A DNA stretch of 64,000 nucleotides from Pterobdella sp. o SKG-2022 (lineage: Eukaryota; Annelida; Clitellata; Hirudinida; Piscicolidae): the NCBI GenBank assembly GCA_964035795.1, contig OZ038321.1, forward strand, positions 17,127,548 to 17,191,547, read 5' to 3'. The notes under the pieces were generated by a model. It was not told where the DNA came from and searched no databases. It saw nothing but the letters and a program-made list of their open reading frames with translations. Positions 62,343 through 64,000 of this stretch are shown here, piece by piece. Numbering within the stretch: the first letter of the stretch is position 1; each line of letters begins with the position of its first letter. The translations under genes were made by a program, and so were the position numbers.

Positions 62343-64000
62343 AGACTGAGCTGTTGGTATAAAATTTTGTAATTATCATTATGAAATTTTAAAATCTTAT
62401 AAGTATCATTATGAAAAAATATTGGAAAACGAATAGAAACAAAATTATAATTTTTGATCTGTGCGGATTTAAAAAATCATGTACCCGAAAAAAATTATAA
62501 ATTATATGTACATTTTTTAAAAAATTCTGTTATCGAGCTAAAATTAAAATTAAATGATAATTTATATATAAGTACTATTTTCAAACTATAGCTTTAAATT
62601 ATTGTGTAATAATTCTTCAATCCCTCACCTTTATTATAGCTTTTGCCATTAACTGTCATTAAGCTCTAAAAGACTACTATCAAAAGTTTTTTTCATATGT
62701 TTAACATTCGTTAACTATGAATTAACTTATTTCAATTTAATTAATACAAATATCAGATAAAAATAATGCTAAAAATATAATCAAAAAAAGAGTAAAGATT
62801 TAAACTAGTTTTAATTACTTGAATCTTATTATAATCTGAATTATGCTTCATACGTTAGTTTCTAGTATATTCCTTATCTTGGTCTTGCTGATTTAACAAA
62901 AAGCACTATTAATGGTACACGATTTTTTAACCTGTGTTTTATTAGTATTTTCTTCTCTTTTTTATGTAATTTTTAAACTATTTTTTCGTTTTTTCTAGTT
63001 TTTCTGTTTTGCATTTATACATACTTTCCATGTTCATTTTTTATAATTCTTTTACATTTTGTGCTCTCTTCTCCCCCTCCCCCATACTGAAATTTCACTC
63101 TTTTTGTTCTTTGATAATTTTTTTTGTTTTTTAATGAATTCTTTATAAAAAACTTTCAGTGCTTACTGTTTTTGATAAAAATTACAAACGCAGAATTTTT
63201 ATATTCTAATAGTTTATTTTATTTTGTATAAAAGAAAGATGTGAGAATAATGTGAGCAGAGTTTTTACCGGCGAGTTTTGAAAAATATGCAGGATGCTAA
63301 CGTTATTATGTCATCAAATTAATTATTTTTAATGTTGCTATTTAATAATAAATATGCTTTTTTTTATGAGCACCACTATACCTTTTCTGCCTTTCTTAAT
63401 GTTTTCAAATACCAACTATTATCCTTATTCTGTTTTCTTTGCCTCTTTTTTAAGTCTGGCTTCTTTGGTATTTTATTGAAAATTAAAATTAGCCTTTTAT
63501 AATGAACTTCAGGTTTTAGTTACCATATTCCTATTTCTTTTGAAGTCTCCATTCTGGAGTGCTTATTGGCATTCTCAATATCAACTTTAGTGATATGTTT
63601 GTATTCGTTCAAATTTGTCTTATTCTTTTTTTAACCCGTTTGTGACCAAAATTTTAATGGCAGTACAAAAACACAAAAAAAATTAGATTTTAATTTAAAA
63701 AAAAAAGCGAGATACAGGGTGATCTCATATGAGATCAATGGGCACAAACGGGTTAAATTTGTTCAGACTGAGAAGTTTTACATAAGAGAAATTACAGCTG
63801 TTTTTTAGATTTTTTGTTTACTTGATAAACGTATCTATTAATATAGATAAGTTGTGTACTTTTAGTTTATAAACAAGTTATTTATTCTAATTTTTGATTT
63901 TGTGTTTTTCTGTTCATTTTGAATATCTGGTATAAGGCATCTGCTTTGGATAAAACACAACAGTGTACTCGGCAGAGCATTACAAATAGAAGCAATTTAA
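62343..64000. other. Upstream flank of LMLN
   Basis: AT-rich sequence before the LMLN start codon, with no protein-coding pattern that I recognise on either strand. The stretch near 63060-63090 is pyrimidine-rich (CTCTTCTCCCCCTCCCCCAT). A short element with TTAA-flanked inverted ends is at 63631-63756. Confidence 0.5.
63631..63756. mobile_element. Short piggyBac-type MITE candidate
   Basis: A 126-base segment runs from TTAACCCGTTTGTG (63631-63644) to CACAAACGGGTTAA (63743-63756). The ends are perfect 14-base reverse complements and begin with TTAA, the target site duplicated by piggyBac transposons; the inner repeat would be CCCGTTTGTG. Inside is a smaller palindrome, GATCTCATATGAGATC (63721-63736). 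It has no coding capacity, so it would be a non-autonomous element. Confidence 0.75.

Overview
This window looks like nuclear DNA from an invertebrate animal. It is strongly AT-rich, the genes are split by many introns with GT...AG borders, and the recognisable proteins are animal families: class A GPCRs, a BTB-Kelch protein, SEL1L3, leishmanolysin-like M8 peptidase, diphthamide enzyme DPH2 and a BK-channel beta-subunit-like protein. There are tRNA-derived SINEs, decayed non-LTR retrotransposons and several fold-back elements. I cannot name the phylum from the sequence. I see no bacterial operons, CRISPR arrays or rRNA genes.

Layout. 1-2824: last exon of a peptide-type GPCR (+), with an antisense tRNA-SINE upstream. 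4437-21033: a SEL1L3 orthologue (+), about 25 exons, with signal peptide, concanavalin/laminin-G-like domain, Sel1 repeats and a C-terminal membrane anchor. 22302-24478: second GPCR (+), two exons. 24479-29292: no gene recognised. 29293-37834: BTB-BACK-Kelch gene (-), 14 exons, with a 3.3 kb LINE in intron 5. 38036-40353: DPH2 (+), 9 exons, head-to-head with the Kelch gene; the two start codons are 201 bp apart. 40926-44125: a chain of phase-compatible exons I cannot assign. 44568-50522: BK beta-subunit (KCNMB)-like gene (+), 7 exons. 50523-53915: repeats only. 53916-62342: LMLN, an M8 metallopeptidase (-), 17 exons, with a second, internally deleted LINE copy in intron 9. 62343-64000: AT-rich, with a short element that looks like a piggyBac MITE.

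The exon models were built by hand. Adjacent exons were accepted when splice borders, reading phase and alignment to the remembered family pattern agreed. For DPH2, KCNMB-like, Kelch, LMLN and most of SEL1L3 every junction is phase-consistent. The exceptions are flagged: SEL1L3 between about 7322 and 8666, the last LMLN exon, and the 5' ends of both GPCRs.

The genes do not form one pathway. SEL1L3, LMLN and the two receptors use the secretory route; DPH2 and the Kelch protein are cytosolic. I found no clear new multi-gene system. The strongest leads are the KCNMB-like gene with a histidine-rich tail, the unassigned exon chain before it, the relaxed splice donors, and the mobile-element set.
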